Assembly: GCA_013791935.1 (NCBI GenBank)
Contig: VMSV01000267.1
Coordinates: forward strand, 1 to 41,932
DNA: 41,932 bases
Source: Desulfobacteraceae bacterium
GTDB taxonomy: Bacteria; Desulfobacterota; Desulfobacteria; Desulfobacterales; UBA5616
Direction: 5' to 3'
The position numbers and the translations under genes were made by a program. A model generated the notes under the pieces. That model did no database searches and was not told the origin of the DNA. It worked only from the letters and a program-made list of their open reading frames with translations. Of the stretch, positions 16,597-25,967 are shown piece after piece (positions within the stretch are counted from its first letter, which is position 1; each line of letters starts with the position of its first letter).

Positions 16597-17556
16597 ATGG
16601 AAATGGAAAAAAAGAAGCGATACGGCGAGACCCTGAAGGAAAGATTGTTGGCCAGCACCCGGGACAAATTGTACAGTTTTGTCATGGCTCAAGGCATGCT
16701 TCGTGGTGCGGTGGTTAACGGGTCGCGCATGGTCAATGAGATGCGCTGGAACCATGAACTGGGCATCCTTGAAACCTTAGTGCTCGGGCACTCCTACTTG
16801 GCAGCCGCTCTTCTATCGGCCAATTTAAAAGGCAATGATCGCCTCAGCATCGGAGTAAACTGTTCAGGCCCCATTAAAGGGCTTTCCGTAGAGGTTAATG
16901 CTTTCGGAGAAGTCCGAGGATACTTGAAACAGGTTCCCATTCCCATCGAAAAACCTTTGGACAGTTTCAATCTTTCCCCATTTTACGGGGCAGGTTTTCT
17001 CTCCGTGACCAAATATCTCGAAGATGCAAAGCATCCCTTTGAAGGAAAGATCGCCATGGAACACGGCTCCCTGGCCAAAGACCTGGCTTTGTATTATTTA
17101 CAATCGGAACAGATTCCCACGACTTTTTCTCTGGGTGTCTTCTTTGATACGGAAGGGGAGGTGAAGGGAGCCGGAGGGCTTTTTATACAGGCTATGCCCG
17201 GCGCTGATCCGGATGTCTTGGAACAATTGGAAACCATGGTCCTTGAACTGCCATCCATGGGGAAAGTCGTTAACCATGTTGAAAACCTCCCGGACTGGAT
17301 TCAGAATACCTTCAAAGACTTCCACCCGAAACTGCTCGACCGGCGCGGAATTGAATTCATGTGTCACTGCAATCCATTGCAGATTCGAAGCATATTGGCC
17401 ATGCTTGATGTGGATGAACTTACGGATATCGTCAAAAACGGGCCTTTTCCAGTGGAGATTCGTTGTCACAATTGCAATACCAATTATCCCTTTGGCCGGG
17501 AAGAAGTTCAGCGTGTATTGACTGAGCGAATCGAACGGTCTGAGGTCATGCAATAA
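16597..17556 (+). CDS. hslO: Hsp33 redox-regulated chaperone
   Basis: Hsp33 is a cytoplasmic holdase switched on when oxidants release zinc from four cysteines. The 319-aa product has the substrate-binding domain (SIGVNCSGPIKGLSVEVNAF around 84-103) and the C-terminal zinc site Cys256-x-Cys258 (CHC) and Cys290-x2-Cys293 (CHNC). Length is slightly above the usual 290. ATG 16603 is an alternative start with GGATGG ahead. It follows the hydroxylase by 62 bases and precedes ddl by 21, so they may be co-transcribed. Function is well supported. Confidence 0.95.
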   Translation: MEMEKKKRYGETLKERLLASTRDKLYSFVMAQGMLRGAVVNGSRMVNEMRWNHELGILETLVLGHSYLAAALLSANLKGNDRLSIGVNCSGPIKGLSVEVNAFGEVRGYLKQVPIPIEKPLDSFNLSPFYGAGFLSVTKYLEDAKHPFEGKIAMEHGSLAKDLALYYLQSEQIPTTFSLGVFFDTEGEVKGAGGLFIQAMPGADPDVLEQLETMVLELPSMGKVVNHVENLPDWIQNTFKDFHPKLLDRRGIEFMCHCNPLQIRSILAMLDVDELTDIVKNGPFPVEIRCHNCNTNYPFGREEVQRVLTERIERSEVMQ

Positions 17557-17577
17557 ACAAAGCAAGGAAAAGGGACA

Positions 17578-18684
17578 TTGAAAAAGATAAACGTCGCAAT
17601 CATTTTTGGCGGAAAATCTGCTGAGCATGAGGTATCCCTTCAATCCGCGAAGAATGTTTTGGATGCCATCGACAAGGAGAAATATAATCCCGTCTTGATT
17701 GGAATTGATAAAACCGGAAGATGGTTATTGAGGGACAAGTCGAAATTCCTTATCCATGCGGATAATCCTAATTTGATCGAATTAAACCAATCCAATGACG
17801 TTGTGACGTTTGCCCCGGAAAGTAACGGGAAGATTTCGACGATCAGCGATCTACAGGACAAAGGCGCAATCGACGTTGCATTTCCGATTCTCCATGGGCC
17901 CATGGGTGAAGACGGAACGATTCAAGGTTTTTTAAAACTTGCGAATATCCCCTTTGTTGGCGCAGGGGTATTGGGCTCAGCGGTTGGAATGGATAAAGAT
18001 GTGATGAAGCGATTGCTTCGGGACGCGGGAATCCCCATAGCCAAGTTTATTGCTCTACGTTCGAGCGAAGGGATTCCTAATTTTGCAGAGGTCTCAAAGC
18101 GCTTAGGGGTCCCTTTTTTCGTTAAGCCAGCGAATATGGGCTCTTCCGTGGGCATAAATAAGGTAACCACAGCATCGGAATATATTTCTGCACTCAAAGA
18201 AGCTTTTTCTTTTGACCTGAAAATCGTCATAGAAGAGTTCATTGATGGAAGGGAAATTGAGTGTGCTGTCTTGGGCAACGATCAGCCCATGGCTTCGACC
18301 CTTGGTGAAATCGTAGCATGCCACGACTTCTATTCCTACAAAGCCAAATACATTGATGAAAACGGCGCTGTTCTGGAAATTCCGGCAAAACTTCCTGAAG
18401 AAACAATCCAACGTGCTCGCGAACTATCCATCCGAGTATTCAAAGTCCTTTCTTGCGAGGGGCTTGGGCGCGTGGATATGTTTCTGCGAACGGATGGCCG
18501 ACTCATCGTGAATGAGATCAACACAATTCCCGGTTTCACGCGAATCAGCATGTACCCGAAACTGTGGGAGGCTTCCGGCATTTCATATTCCGAACTGATT
18601 GATAGACTGATCCAACTGGCTATGGAAAGATTTAACCATGAGAAGAAGTTGAAAACAAGTTATACACAGGAGACCCTATCATGA
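17578..18684 (+). CDS. ddl: D-alanine--D-alanine ligase
   Basis: Ddl joins two D-alanines with ATP for peptidoglycan precursors. The 368-aa product carries GGKSAEHEVSLQSA at the N-terminus, LHGPMGEDGTIQG, the ATP-grasp segments FVKPANMGSSVG and EEFIDGREIECAV, and the metal-binding NEINTIPGFT. The start is TTG at 17578 with AAGGAAAAGGGA upstream; no better ATG precedes the conserved region. Codons look more AT-rich than in hslO, which may hint at transfer. It stands apart from any mur/fts cluster. Its TGA overlaps the next gene by 4 bases. Confidence 0.95.
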   Translation: MKKINVAIIFGGKSAEHEVSLQSAKNVLDAIDKEKYNPVLIGIDKTGRWLLRDKSKFLIHADNPNLIELNQSNDVVTFAPESNGKISTISDLQDKGAIDVAFPILHGPMGEDGTIQGFLKLANIPFVGAGVLGSAVGMDKDVMKRLLRDAGIPIAKFIALRSSEGIPNFAEVSKRLGVPFFVKPANMGSSVGINKVTTASEYISALKEAFSFDLKIVIEEFIDGREIECAVLGNDQPMASTLGEIVACHDFYSYKAKYIDENGAVLEIPAKLPEETIQRARELSIRVFKVLSCEGLGRVDMFLRTDGRLIVNEINTIPGFTRISMYPKLWEASGISYSELIDRLIQLAMERFNHEKKLKTSYTQETLS

Positions 18685-19532
18685 AAAAAGCAGTAGTGCT
18701 TGGCGGTGGCGGACCAGTGGGAATTGCCTGGGAAACCGGTATTATAGCAGGCCTTGAAAGTGCTGGAATTCTTTTGGGCAAAGCTGATTTTATCTTGGGC
18801 ACATCCGCCGGATCCATGGTGGGTGCGCAGATTGCCTCGGGTTGGTCGGCGATATCCATGGTGGAAACGGAAATGAAGCAGGCGGAAACACCGCCCAAGG
18901 GAAATGATTCTTCGGGACCTTCACCCAACCTGGACCAATTGATGGAATTCATGCTCAAGGCATCCTCTGAAGATCCCCTGCAGCATTGGAAAAAGATCGG
19001 CGGATTTGCCTTAACCGCAAAAACCATCAGCGAAGACACGTTCCTTTCCTATTTCAAAGACATCGCCGGAGTTGGCCATTGGCCGGAGAATTATTTCTGT
19101 ACGGCCATCAATGTCAAGGACGGCAGTTTTAAACTTTGGAATAAAAACGAGGACGTTGAACTTCAAAAAGCCGTTACTTCAAGTTGCGCCGTTCCGGGAA
19201 TCTTTCCACCCATCACCATCAAGGGCGATCGATACATGGACGGCGGAATGGCTTCCGCCACCAATGCCACCCTTGCAAAGGGGCATGACCGGGTGGTCAT
19301 TCTCTCGGTGATGACCGAAGAAATGCAGAAGTTCATGGGAAATCCCCTGGAAAAAGAGGTTCACATCCTGGAAGCGGCGGGCAGTAAAGTAATGGTGATC
19401 AGCCCGGACACCCTATCTGTCGAAGCTTTTGGACCGAACCTGATGGACAATTCCCGCCGGAGCAGCGTGGCCAAGGCGGGCTTGAGGCAGGGAAAAGCTG
19501 AAGCTTTAAAATTACATGCGATTTGGGACTAA
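18681..19532 (+). CDS. Patatin-like phospholipase
   Basis: Patatins are serine-aspartate acyl hydrolases. The 283-aa product has the oxyanion motif GGGGPVGI (8-15), the serine motif GTSAGS with Ser42, and DGG with Asp187, the full catalytic dyad. No signal peptide or membrane span is seen, so it is likely cytoplasmic or membrane-associated. It overlaps ddl by 4 bases, implying translational coupling, and is followed 17 bases later by the histidine kinase. It may act in membrane lipid turnover; the substrate is not known. Confidence 0.9.
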   Translation: MKKAVVLGGGGPVGIAWETGIIAGLESAGILLGKADFILGTSAGSMVGAQIASGWSAISMVETEMKQAETPPKGNDSSGPSPNLDQLMEFMLKASSEDPLQHWKKIGGFALTAKTISEDTFLSYFKDIAGVGHWPENYFCTAINVKDGSFKLWNKNEDVELQKAVTSSCAVPGIFPPITIKGDRYMDGGMASATNATLAKGHDRVVILSVMTEEMQKFMGNPLEKEVHILEAAGSKVMVISPDTLSVEAFGPNLMDNSRRSSVAKAGLRQGKAEALKLHAIWD

Positions 19533-19549
19533 CTGAAAATAAGGGTATT

Positions 19550-20644
19550 ATGGAGTCTGTCAAAGAAAAAAGCAGCGCCATCTTGCATATTGTTTATCAT
19601 GCTCTGGAATCTTCCCTGAATGGTATCTTGATTACCAACTTAAAAAGCAGAATCGTCTATGCGAACACATCCGCACTCAACCTGTTAGGCTATGCCAAGA
19701 AAAAAGAACTCGTGGGCCACCCGGTGTCATCGATTTTCCATCAGGAACCCATCCAGACCCTTAAGGATATTTACGTCATTCTGAAGTCCACGGAACACAA
19801 GACGCTCAGGTTGCCCCTTTTGACCCAGCAAGGGAAAAGCGTCCTGGTTGAAATGGCGGTATCCAATGTTTACAACAAAGAAAAACGAATCATCGGCAAA
19901 ATGGCTTCCATCTTGGACTTGACGGCCAATCTTGCCCTTAAAAAAAATCTGGTCAAGGCGGAGAGCCGGATTCATCATCTTTCCTCTAAAATCCTGGAAA
20001 CCGAAGAAAAACAGCGTAAAATAATGGCCCGTGAACTCCACGACGCGGTCGGGTCGAACCTGGCGGCCGTCAAACTGGCTTTGGAAAGCAGGAAGGAGGC
20101 TTTCAATGATCCGTCACATGCCATTCCCCTGAGCCAGATCATCCATATCATTGAAAAAACAATGGATGAAATTCATGCGATCAGCAGAAATTTAAGCCCG
20201 GCCATCCTGGACAAATTGGGGCTGAAAAAGGCCATTGAATCTCTATGCCGTGAAATAGCCCGGATCCATCCATCCATCCGGATTGACTGCACAATGGATT
20301 TCCATAGCCAGGACATTCCGGAGCCCCTGAAAATAGTCCTCTATCGCATCATACAGGAAGCCCTGAATAATGCCGTCAAACACAGCCATGGGCCCCATGT
20401 GCAAGTCATGCTGAAGGCAGACGATGAGGGCATTGATCTGGAAATTGCCGACAATGGCCAAGGGTTTGATCTAACCCAGGCATTCGCTGATTCAGGCGAC
20501 CCATCCCGGGGCCTTGGCCTGCAAAGCATGCAAGAACGCACCGAATGGTATGGGGGGCACTTCGAAATCTTTTCGGAAGAGCATAAAGGCACCAGGATCC
20601 GATCCGTGTGGCCCATGAAAAACGAATCACGTCCTTTTCCATGA
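19550..20644 (+). CDS. PAS sensor histidine kinase, NarL-type (HisKA_3)
   Basis: The product from ATG 19550 is 364 aa; the frame extends to a TTG at 19523 overlapping the upstream gene, but AAGGG at 19541 supports 19550. Residues 15-130 form a PAS domain (NGILITNLKSRIVYANTSAL). The dimerisation domain has RELHDAVGSNLAAVKL with His164, and the ATPase domain has EALNNAVKHS and ADNGQGFD. No transmembrane segment is seen, so it senses a cytoplasmic signal. Its partner is probably the NarL-type regulator encoded convergently 7 bases away, or the stand-alone receiver further on. Confidence 0.93.
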   Translation: MESVKEKSSAILHIVYHALESSLNGILITNLKSRIVYANTSALNLLGYAKKKELVGHPVSSIFHQEPIQTLKDIYVILKSTEHKTLRLPLLTQQGKSVLVEMAVSNVYNKEKRIIGKMASILDLTANLALKKNLVKAESRIHHLSSKILETEEKQRKIMARELHDAVGSNLAAVKLALESRKEAFNDPSHAIPLSQIIHIIEKTMDEIHAISRNLSPAILDKLGLKKAIESLCREIARIHPSIRIDCTMDFHSQDIPEPLKIVLYRIIQEALNNAVKHSHGPHVQVMLKADDEGIDLEIADNGQGFDLTQAFADSGDPSRGLGLQSMQERTEWYGGHFEIFSEEHKGTRIRSVWPMKNESRPFP

Positions 20645-20651
20645 ACAGCCC

Positions 20652-21311
20652 CTATTTTAGGACCACCAGGCCTTTTTCCACGGCATAGGCTGCAAGGGAA
20701 GACGCCGTATGCATATCCAGTTTGTTCATGATATTGGCCCGGTGTTTTTCCACGGTTTTTTCACTGATGCAGAGGTAGTCGGAAATCTCCCTGTTCTTAT
20801 ACCCTTCCCCCACAAGCTTGAGAACTTCTTTTTCTCTCTGGGTTAGGGTATCCCATGCGGATTTTGTTTTGATCTTTTTAGAGGTCTCCAGCAACCCTTC
20901 CATGACTTTTTCCTCAATTTCCGGGCTGATAAACCGGTTGCCCGCCAAAACCGCGCCGATGGCCATTTTGAGCTCGTCAAAAGAAGAGGATTTCAGGCAA
21001 TACCCTTTGGCCCCGGCTTTGAAGGTTTCAATCACGTATGCATCTTCTTTAAACATCGTCAAAACAATGATCTTGATTTTGGGAAGGACTTTTTTGATTT
21101 CGTGAATCACGGCCAGGCCATCCATTTTGGGCATATTGATGTCCAGAAGGACAAGGTCCGGCTGGTGTTTTTTAATGCAACGAATGGCCTCCAAACCGTC
21201 TCCTGCCTCACCTACAACCTCTACCTGATCGAAATTCTTGAGCAATTCACGCAACCCGTCCCGGAATATCACATGATCTTCCACAATAACGACTTTGTTT
21301 AATCCGGACAT
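20652..21311 (-). CDS. NarL/FixJ-family response regulator
   Basis: This 219-aa protein has a receiver domain (acidic Glu11-Asp12, phosphoacceptor Asp57 in LLDINMP, Lys in YCLKSSS) and a C-terminal LuxR helix-turn-helix (LTQREKEVLKLVGEGYKNRE, SEKTVEKHR). It should bind DNA when phosphorylated, most likely by the adjacent convergent kinase, whose type matches. Convergent rather than co-directional layout is uncommon for such a pair. It ends in TAG. Targets are unknown, but the plus-strand receiver-MscS-trehalose cluster begins 170 bases from its start, so their promoters lie back to back. Confidence 0.94.
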   Translation of the reverse strand: MSGLNKVVIVEDHVIFRDGLRELLKNFDQVEVVGEAGDGLEAIRCIKKHQPDLVLLDINMPKMDGLAVIHEIKKVLPKIKIIVLTMFKEDAYVIETFKAGAKGYCLKSSSFDELKMAIGAVLAGNRFISPEIEEKVMEGLLETSKKIKTKSAWDTLTQREKEVLKLVGEGYKNREISDYLCISEKTVEKHRANIMNKLDMHTASSLAAYAVEKGLVVLK

Positions 21312-21419
21312 CTTCGGTTTCCCTTTTTCGGTAATGAGCGGTTGCTTGCCTAAAGGGGAATCGATGTTCTACTCCCTGAAAATACATGATCCCCCCCATA
21401 TACGGCAACTGAAAAAACC

Positions 21420-21437
21420 TATAATGATAAATTTATT
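21420..21437 (+). promoter_or_regulatory. Possible -10 box and palindrome before the receiver gene
   Basis: TATAAT at 21420-21425 is followed by the perfect palindrome ATAAATTTAT at 21428-21437, about 55 bases before the ATG. No good -35 was found, so an activator may be needed. Weak evidence. Confidence 0.3.
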
Positions 21438-21481
21438 CACTATTATGGGGAAAAATTTAATTTCATTCAAGAGATAATTCT

Positions 21482-21853
21482 ATGGCCAGAATATACATCA
21501 TGGATGGTAATCCCTTTTTTTCAGAAACCCAGGAAAAGATATTAAGCCAGGCCTTTCCCTCTGCCGGAATCCGAAAATTTATCAACAGTGAAAACCTCCT
21601 ATCCGAACTTGAAGACCATCCGCCGGACGCGATCTTCATGGACATCAGCCTGTACGACATGGAAGGGTTGCAGTTAATCAGGGCCATAAAAGCAAAAAAC
21701 AAAGCCATTACGGTCATTGTGATCACCGGCTATGATGGTGTTGAATATGCCGGAGCAGCCTCGGAAGCCGGGGCGGACGCTTTTCTATCCAAAAACAGAA
21801 TCACTCCCGCTGAACTGGTTGAGGTGGCGCGGACTTTGATTAACAATGCCTGA
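21482..21853 (+). CDS. Stand-alone response regulator receiver
   Basis: This 123-aa protein is a single receiver domain with phosphoacceptor Asp54 (IFMDISLYD), Asp8 in the acidic pocket and Lys in FLSKNR. The usual acidic pair is reduced to one residue (IYIMDGN). There is no output domain, so it would act by protein contact or as a phosphate relay. It is the first gene of the plus-strand series leading to the MscS channel 30 bases downstream, a context that suggests a link to osmotic or envelope sensing. Confidence 0.88.
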   Translation: MARIYIMDGNPFFSETQEKILSQAFPSAGIRKFINSENLLSELEDHPPDAIFMDISLYDMEGLQLIRAIKAKNKAITVIVITGYDGVEYAGAASEAGADAFLSKNRITPAELVEVARTLINNA

Positions 21854-21883
21854 GGTCTTACCTGCGGCGCAAGGAGTCTATGA

Positions 21884-22963
21884 ATGATGGAGATGCTTCA
21901 AAACTCAAAAGGGTTGATAGGGCTGGCCGGAGCCGTGGTTCTGGGCAGTCTCGCCCATTTCATTGTTTTAAAAATTGCGGGTTTTTTTGTAAAACGCACG
22001 CCTACCGTTTGGGGAGAGGCTTTTCTCAAGCATTGGAGGGGGCCTTCACGGCTGATTTTTCCGCTGTTTATGGTTCATATGGCCTTCCCTCTCATCACCT
22101 TGTCTTCCGGGGCCACGATCTTCTTCAAACAGATTTTTGCGCTCCTGTTCATCGGGTCCATAGGGTGGCTGATCATCCGGTCCATCAATGTTTTTGAAGC
22201 CGTCATCCTGGACCGTTTTCAGGTTAATGTCACGGACAATCTCCACGCCCGGAAAATACATACCCAAATTCGAGTGCTTAAGCGGGTGGCCATCATTCTG
22301 GTGGGATTTTTAGCCCTGGTGGCCATCTTGATGACCTTTGAAAGAATCCGGTATCTGGGCACCAGCATTCTGGCCTCGGCAGGCATTGCAGGCATCATCG
22401 TCGGATTTGCTGCGCAACGGTCCATCGCCACCCTGCTGGCCGGCATCCAGGTGGCCATCACCCAGCCGATTCGCCTGGACGATGTGGTGATCGTGGAAAA
22501 CGAATGGGGCAGAATTGAAGAAATCACCCTCACCTATGTGGTGATCAATATATGGGATGAACGGCGCCTCATCGTGCCCATCACCCATTTCCTTGAAAAA
22601 CCTTTTCAAAACTGGACCCGCGTATCCGCGCAGCTTCTGGGCACGGTTTTTCTTTACGTGGATTACACGGCCCCTGTGGAAGCCATCCGAAACCATCTGC
22701 ATGACATCGTTAAAGGCACGGGCCTCTGGGATGGCCGAGTCTGTGTGTTGCAGGTCACCCATGCCGGAGAACGAACGGTAGAGCTGCGAGCCCTGGTGAG
22801 CGCTTCGGATGCTTCAACCGCATGGACCTTGCGCTGCCTGGTCCGGGAAAAACTCATCTCTTTCTGCAAGGAAAACTTTCCCATGGCCCTGCCGAAATTT
22901 CGAACTGAACCCATTTCCCCTGAACCCATGCAAAATTCATTGAACCACACAGCCATGGATTGA
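21884..22963 (+). CDS. MscS-family mechanosensitive channel
   Basis: MscS channels open on membrane tension to release solutes after hypo-osmotic shock. The 359-aa product has about four hydrophobic N-terminal segments, the pore-lining and beta-domain region (GFAAQRSIATLLAGIQVAIT, then RLDDVVIVENEWGRIEEI) and the following PFQNWTR typical of the family. AAGGAG lies 8 bases before the ATG. It is followed after 6 bases by the sugar-binding lipoprotein gene, so solute release and sugar import appear to be expressed together. Confidence 0.93.
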   Translation: MMEMLQNSKGLIGLAGAVVLGSLAHFIVLKIAGFFVKRTPTVWGEAFLKHWRGPSRLIFPLFMVHMAFPLITLSSGATIFFKQIFALLFIGSIGWLIIRSINVFEAVILDRFQVNVTDNLHARKIHTQIRVLKRVAIILVGFLALVAILMTFERIRYLGTSILASAGIAGIIVGFAAQRSIATLLAGIQVAITQPIRLDDVVIVENEWGRIEEITLTYVVINIWDERRLIVPITHFLEKPFQNWTRVSAQLLGTVFLYVDYTAPVEAIRNHLHDIVKGTGLWDGRVCVLQVTHAGERTVELRALVSASDASTAWTLRCLVREKLISFCKENFPMALPKFRTEPISPEPMQNSLNHTAMD

Positions 22964-22969
22964 GGAAAA

Positions 22970-24223
22970 ATGATGAAAAAAACAGCCTTCCTATTCCTTC
23001 TCCTGCTTCTTTCGACCGCCTGCAGCCAAGGGCCGGATCGGGCGGTGGTGTTTGCCGTTGGCGGCGCACCTGCAGAACTGGACTTCTGGGAAAATCTGGC
23101 GGATGAATTTACCCGAACCTCGGGCATCCCCGTGCGCATTCTGCGCCAGCCCAGCGATACCGACCAGCAGCGCCAGAGCTTGGTGATCGCCTTAAAGGCA
23201 AGGATGAAGGACCCGGATGTTTTTCTCATGGATATTGCATGGATCGGACTCTTTAGCGCCGCTGACTGGTTGATGCCCCTGGAAGCGGATATGGATACCG
23301 TACCCTTTTTCGCACAGGTGATTGATACGGTGGACCGGTTCAACGGGCGATTGATTGCCCTGCCGGTTTACATGGACGCGGGGGTTCTTTACTATCGAAA
23401 AGATTTGGTCAAAGCCCCGCCGGACACCTGGCAAACCCTGATCGCATCCGCCCGGAAAGTGCAGGAAGCCCAGAGGAAAACACAGCCGGACTTTTACGGT
23501 TTTGTCTGGACAGGGGCACAGTACGAAGGCCTGATCACGGTCTTTATGGAATTTGCCGGTACATCGGGCGGGTTTGTCGAGGAAAATGAAGGCATCCGTC
23601 TGAATTGCCCGGCCAATATTCGCGCCTTGAGGATGATGCGCGAGCTGATTCAACCCCTTGCCGTTTCCCCGGCCAATACCTTTACCCAAATGAAAGAAGA
23701 AGAAGTGCGAATGGCTTTTCAGCAGGGCCATATCCTCTATGAGCGCAACTGGCCCTATGCCTGGGCTCTCCATGAGGCTGACGATTCCCCTGTGCGCGGC
23801 AAAACCGGTGTGGCGCAGGTTCCGGCTCCGGAAACCGGCCGGAGTGTCTCCACCCTGGGGGGATTCCATGTTGGCGTATCCCGGTATACCAACGTAAAAG
23901 CCGAAGCCATGGCTTTTGTCCAGTTTATCACCTCCTATGATAATCAGAAACGCATGGTGATGGAACTGGGCTGGAACCCCGGCCGCCAGGATCTTTACGA
24001 TGATCCTTCCATACTGGCCAAAGCACCCCACTTTAATGCGCTTAAGAGTGTGTTCCAACATGCGCGGCCCAGGCCCCTGAAACCTTATTACAGCCAGATT
24101 TCCGCAGTGGCCCAAACGCATATCAACAGGGTTTTAGCCGGTCATGCGGCACCCGAAGAAGCCCTGGCCAAAGCCGACCTGGAAATTCAAGGCATTTTAA
24201 GCCGTTATCAGGTGGACCCATGA
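22970..24223 (+). CDS. Sugar ABC transporter substrate-binding lipoprotein
   Basis: The 417-aa product has a lipoprotein signal (hydrophobic run, LLSTAC with Cys18) and a solute-binding family 1 fold of the MalE/LpqY type (AELDFWENLADEFTRTSG, then ALPVYMDAGVLYYRKDL). It should capture a sugar outside the inner membrane. Gene order (binding protein, two permeases, ATPase) and the adjoining otsA and treS suggest trehalose or maltose, as in LpqY-SugABC and ThuEFGK; the ligand itself is inferred. It overlaps the first permease gene by 4 bases. Confidence 0.92.
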   Translation: MMKKTAFLFLLLLLSTACSQGPDRAVVFAVGGAPAELDFWENLADEFTRTSGIPVRILRQPSDTDQQRQSLVIALKARMKDPDVFLMDIAWIGLFSAADWLMPLEADMDTVPFFAQVIDTVDRFNGRLIALPVYMDAGVLYYRKDLVKAPPDTWQTLIASARKVQEAQRKTQPDFYGFVWTGAQYEGLITVFMEFAGTSGGFVEENEGIRLNCPANIRALRMMRELIQPLAVSPANTFTQMKEEEVRMAFQQGHILYERNWPYAWALHEADDSPVRGKTGVAQVPAPETGRSVSTLGGFHVGVSRYTNVKAEAMAFVQFITSYDNQKRMVMELGWNPGRQDLYDDPSILAKAPHFNALKSVFQHARPRPLKPYYSQISAVAQTHINRVLAGHAAPEEALAKADLEIQGILSRYQVDP

Positions 24224-25140
24224 CACAACCCCAACCAAATATGGATGAAAATAGACCCCATCATATCAACCCTTTTCAGGAATCCTGGACGGCCCTCCTG
24301 TTCATGCTGCCGCTTCTGGCCTTTCTTTTGATTCTGATTGTGATTCCTGTGGTGGGGACGGTCCTGGACAGTCTCATGCGGGATGTGGCTTTTCTACCGA
24401 AAAAATGGATCGGGCTGACCAATTTCCAGGTCCTTCTCAAAGACGCGGCCTTTTGGCAGTCGACCCGTTTTACACTTTCGTTTGTGGTCGTATCCGTACC
24501 CTTGGAGGTTTTTCTGGGTCTGCTTATTGCGCTGGTGCTTAACGAATCTTTCTCCGGGCGTGGAATTCTGCGGGCAGTTGTGCTCATTCCCTGGGCGATC
24601 CCCGCGGCCGTATCCGGACGGGTATTTGAACTGATTTACCATTACAGCTACGGGGCTGCCAACTATTTACTCAAAATCACCGGTCTTTCCCATGAACCCA
24701 TGAACTGGCTGGGAACCGGCATGGGGGCGTTCATCGGCGTGGTTCTGGCCGATGCCTGGAAAACCACGCCTTTTGCCGCTTTGATTCTGCTGGCCGGCCT
24801 TTCCGCCATCAACGAGGATTTGTACAAACAGGCCCGGGTGGACCGCGCCCATTTTTTTCAACGGATGTGGTATATCACCCTGCCCCTGCTCAAACCCGTG
24901 ATTGTGGTAACCCTGTTGTTCCGTACGGTTATGGCCCTTCGGGTTTTTGACGTGATTTATGTTTTAACCGGCGGAGGACCGGGTGGTGCCACAACCCCCC
25001 TTTCCCTTTTTGCCTTCCGCTATTTCAGTGCGGCGGACTTTGGGTACGGGGCTGCGGCCAGTGTGCTGCTGTTTGTCATCGCCCTAGTATTTTCGGTGCT
25101 CTATGTCAAGGCCGGGCGGTTTGAGGAGGAGCTTGAATGA
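24220..25140 (+). CDS. Sugar ABC transporter permease (MalF/SugA-type)
   Basis: The 306-aa product has six predicted membrane segments and the cytoplasmic EAA loop (KQARVDRAHFFQRMWYITLP), where the usual DGA is DRA. It forms the channel with the next gene's product. Both ends overlap neighbouring genes by 4 bases. The call rests on the loop, hydrophobicity and position; the sugar is inferred from the trehalose genes downstream. Confidence 0.93.
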   Translation: MTQPQPNMDENRPHHINPFQESWTALLFMLPLLAFLLILIVIPVVGTVLDSLMRDVAFLPKKWIGLTNFQVLLKDAAFWQSTRFTLSFVVVSVPLEVFLGLLIALVLNESFSGRGILRAVVLIPWAIPAAVSGRVFELIYHYSYGAANYLLKITGLSHEPMNWLGTGMGAFIGVVLADAWKTTPFAALILLAGLSAINEDLYKQARVDRAHFFQRMWYITLPLLKPVIVVTLLFRTVMALRVFDVIYVLTGGGPGGATTPLSLFAFRYFSAADFGYGAAASVLLFVIALVFSVLYVKAGRFEEELE

Positions 25141-25967
25141 AGGAAGAAATGATCCAAAAGGCACTCCTGGTTTGTGGCGTGACCCTGACCATTCTCTTTT
25201 GCCTGGGACCTTTTTTTTACATGGTCCTGACGGCCTTTGGAAGGCATCCTGATTTTCTGCTGCCGGGCAAAGCCTACACCCCAACCCTGGACAATTTCCG
25301 GGTGGTTATTTTTTCCGAATCCATCCCGTTTATGACCTATCTGAAAAACAGCATTCTCATTTCCGCAATCAGTGCTGTTGTCTCCGTGGGGCTGGTCTCT
25401 CCGGCCGCATATGCCATCGCCCGGTTGCCCCTTCCGGGCAAAGCCGCTTTTCTTTTCGGCGCACTGGGAATTTCCATGTTTCCGGAGATCAGTCTGATCA
25501 GTTATCTTTTCAAACTCATGAGTGCCATGAACCTGGTCAACACTTACATGGCCCTAATCCTGCCCTATATCGCCTGGACCATGCCCCTGTCTTTATGGAT
25601 CCTGGTGAGCTATTTTTCCCAGGTTCCCCGGGACCTGGACCGGGCAGCCCAGATTGACGGGGCTTCCCGCTTGCAGATTCTCTTTAAAATCATTCTGCCT
25701 TTGGCTGCTCCGGGTGTGTATGCCACGGGTCTGCTGGCGTTTATTTTTGCCTTCAATGAATTTCTGTTTGCCCTGATGCTGACCATTGACCACAGTGCCC
25801 GCACCATTCCCGTGGGCATCGCGCTGTTCGAAGGGTTCCATGGCCAGATTCCCTGGGGGCAGATCATGGCCGGGGCAAGCGTGGCAAGTCTGCCGGTGGT
25901 AGCCCTGACCCTGGTATTTCAACGCCGTATTGTGCAGGGACTGACAAGGGGGGCTGTGAAAGGATGA
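25137..25967 (+). CDS. Sugar ABC transporter permease (MalG/SugB-type)
   Basis: The 276-aa product has six hydrophobic segments and the canonical EAA loop (LDRAAQIDGASRLQILFKII, then LP). It pairs with the preceding permease. It overlaps both neighbours by 4 bases. Confidence 0.93.
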   Translation: MKEEMIQKALLVCGVTLTILFCLGPFFYMVLTAFGRHPDFLLPGKAYTPTLDNFRVVIFSESIPFMTYLKNSILISAISAVVSVGLVSPAAYAIARLPLPGKAAFLFGALGISMFPEISLISYLFKLMSAMNLVNTYMALILPYIAWTMPLSLWILVSYFSQVPRDLDRAAQIDGASRLQILFKIILPLAAPGVYATGLLAFIFAFNEFLFALMLTIDHSARTIPVGIALFEGFHGQIPWGQIMAGASVASLPVVALTLVFQRRIVQGLTRGAVKG

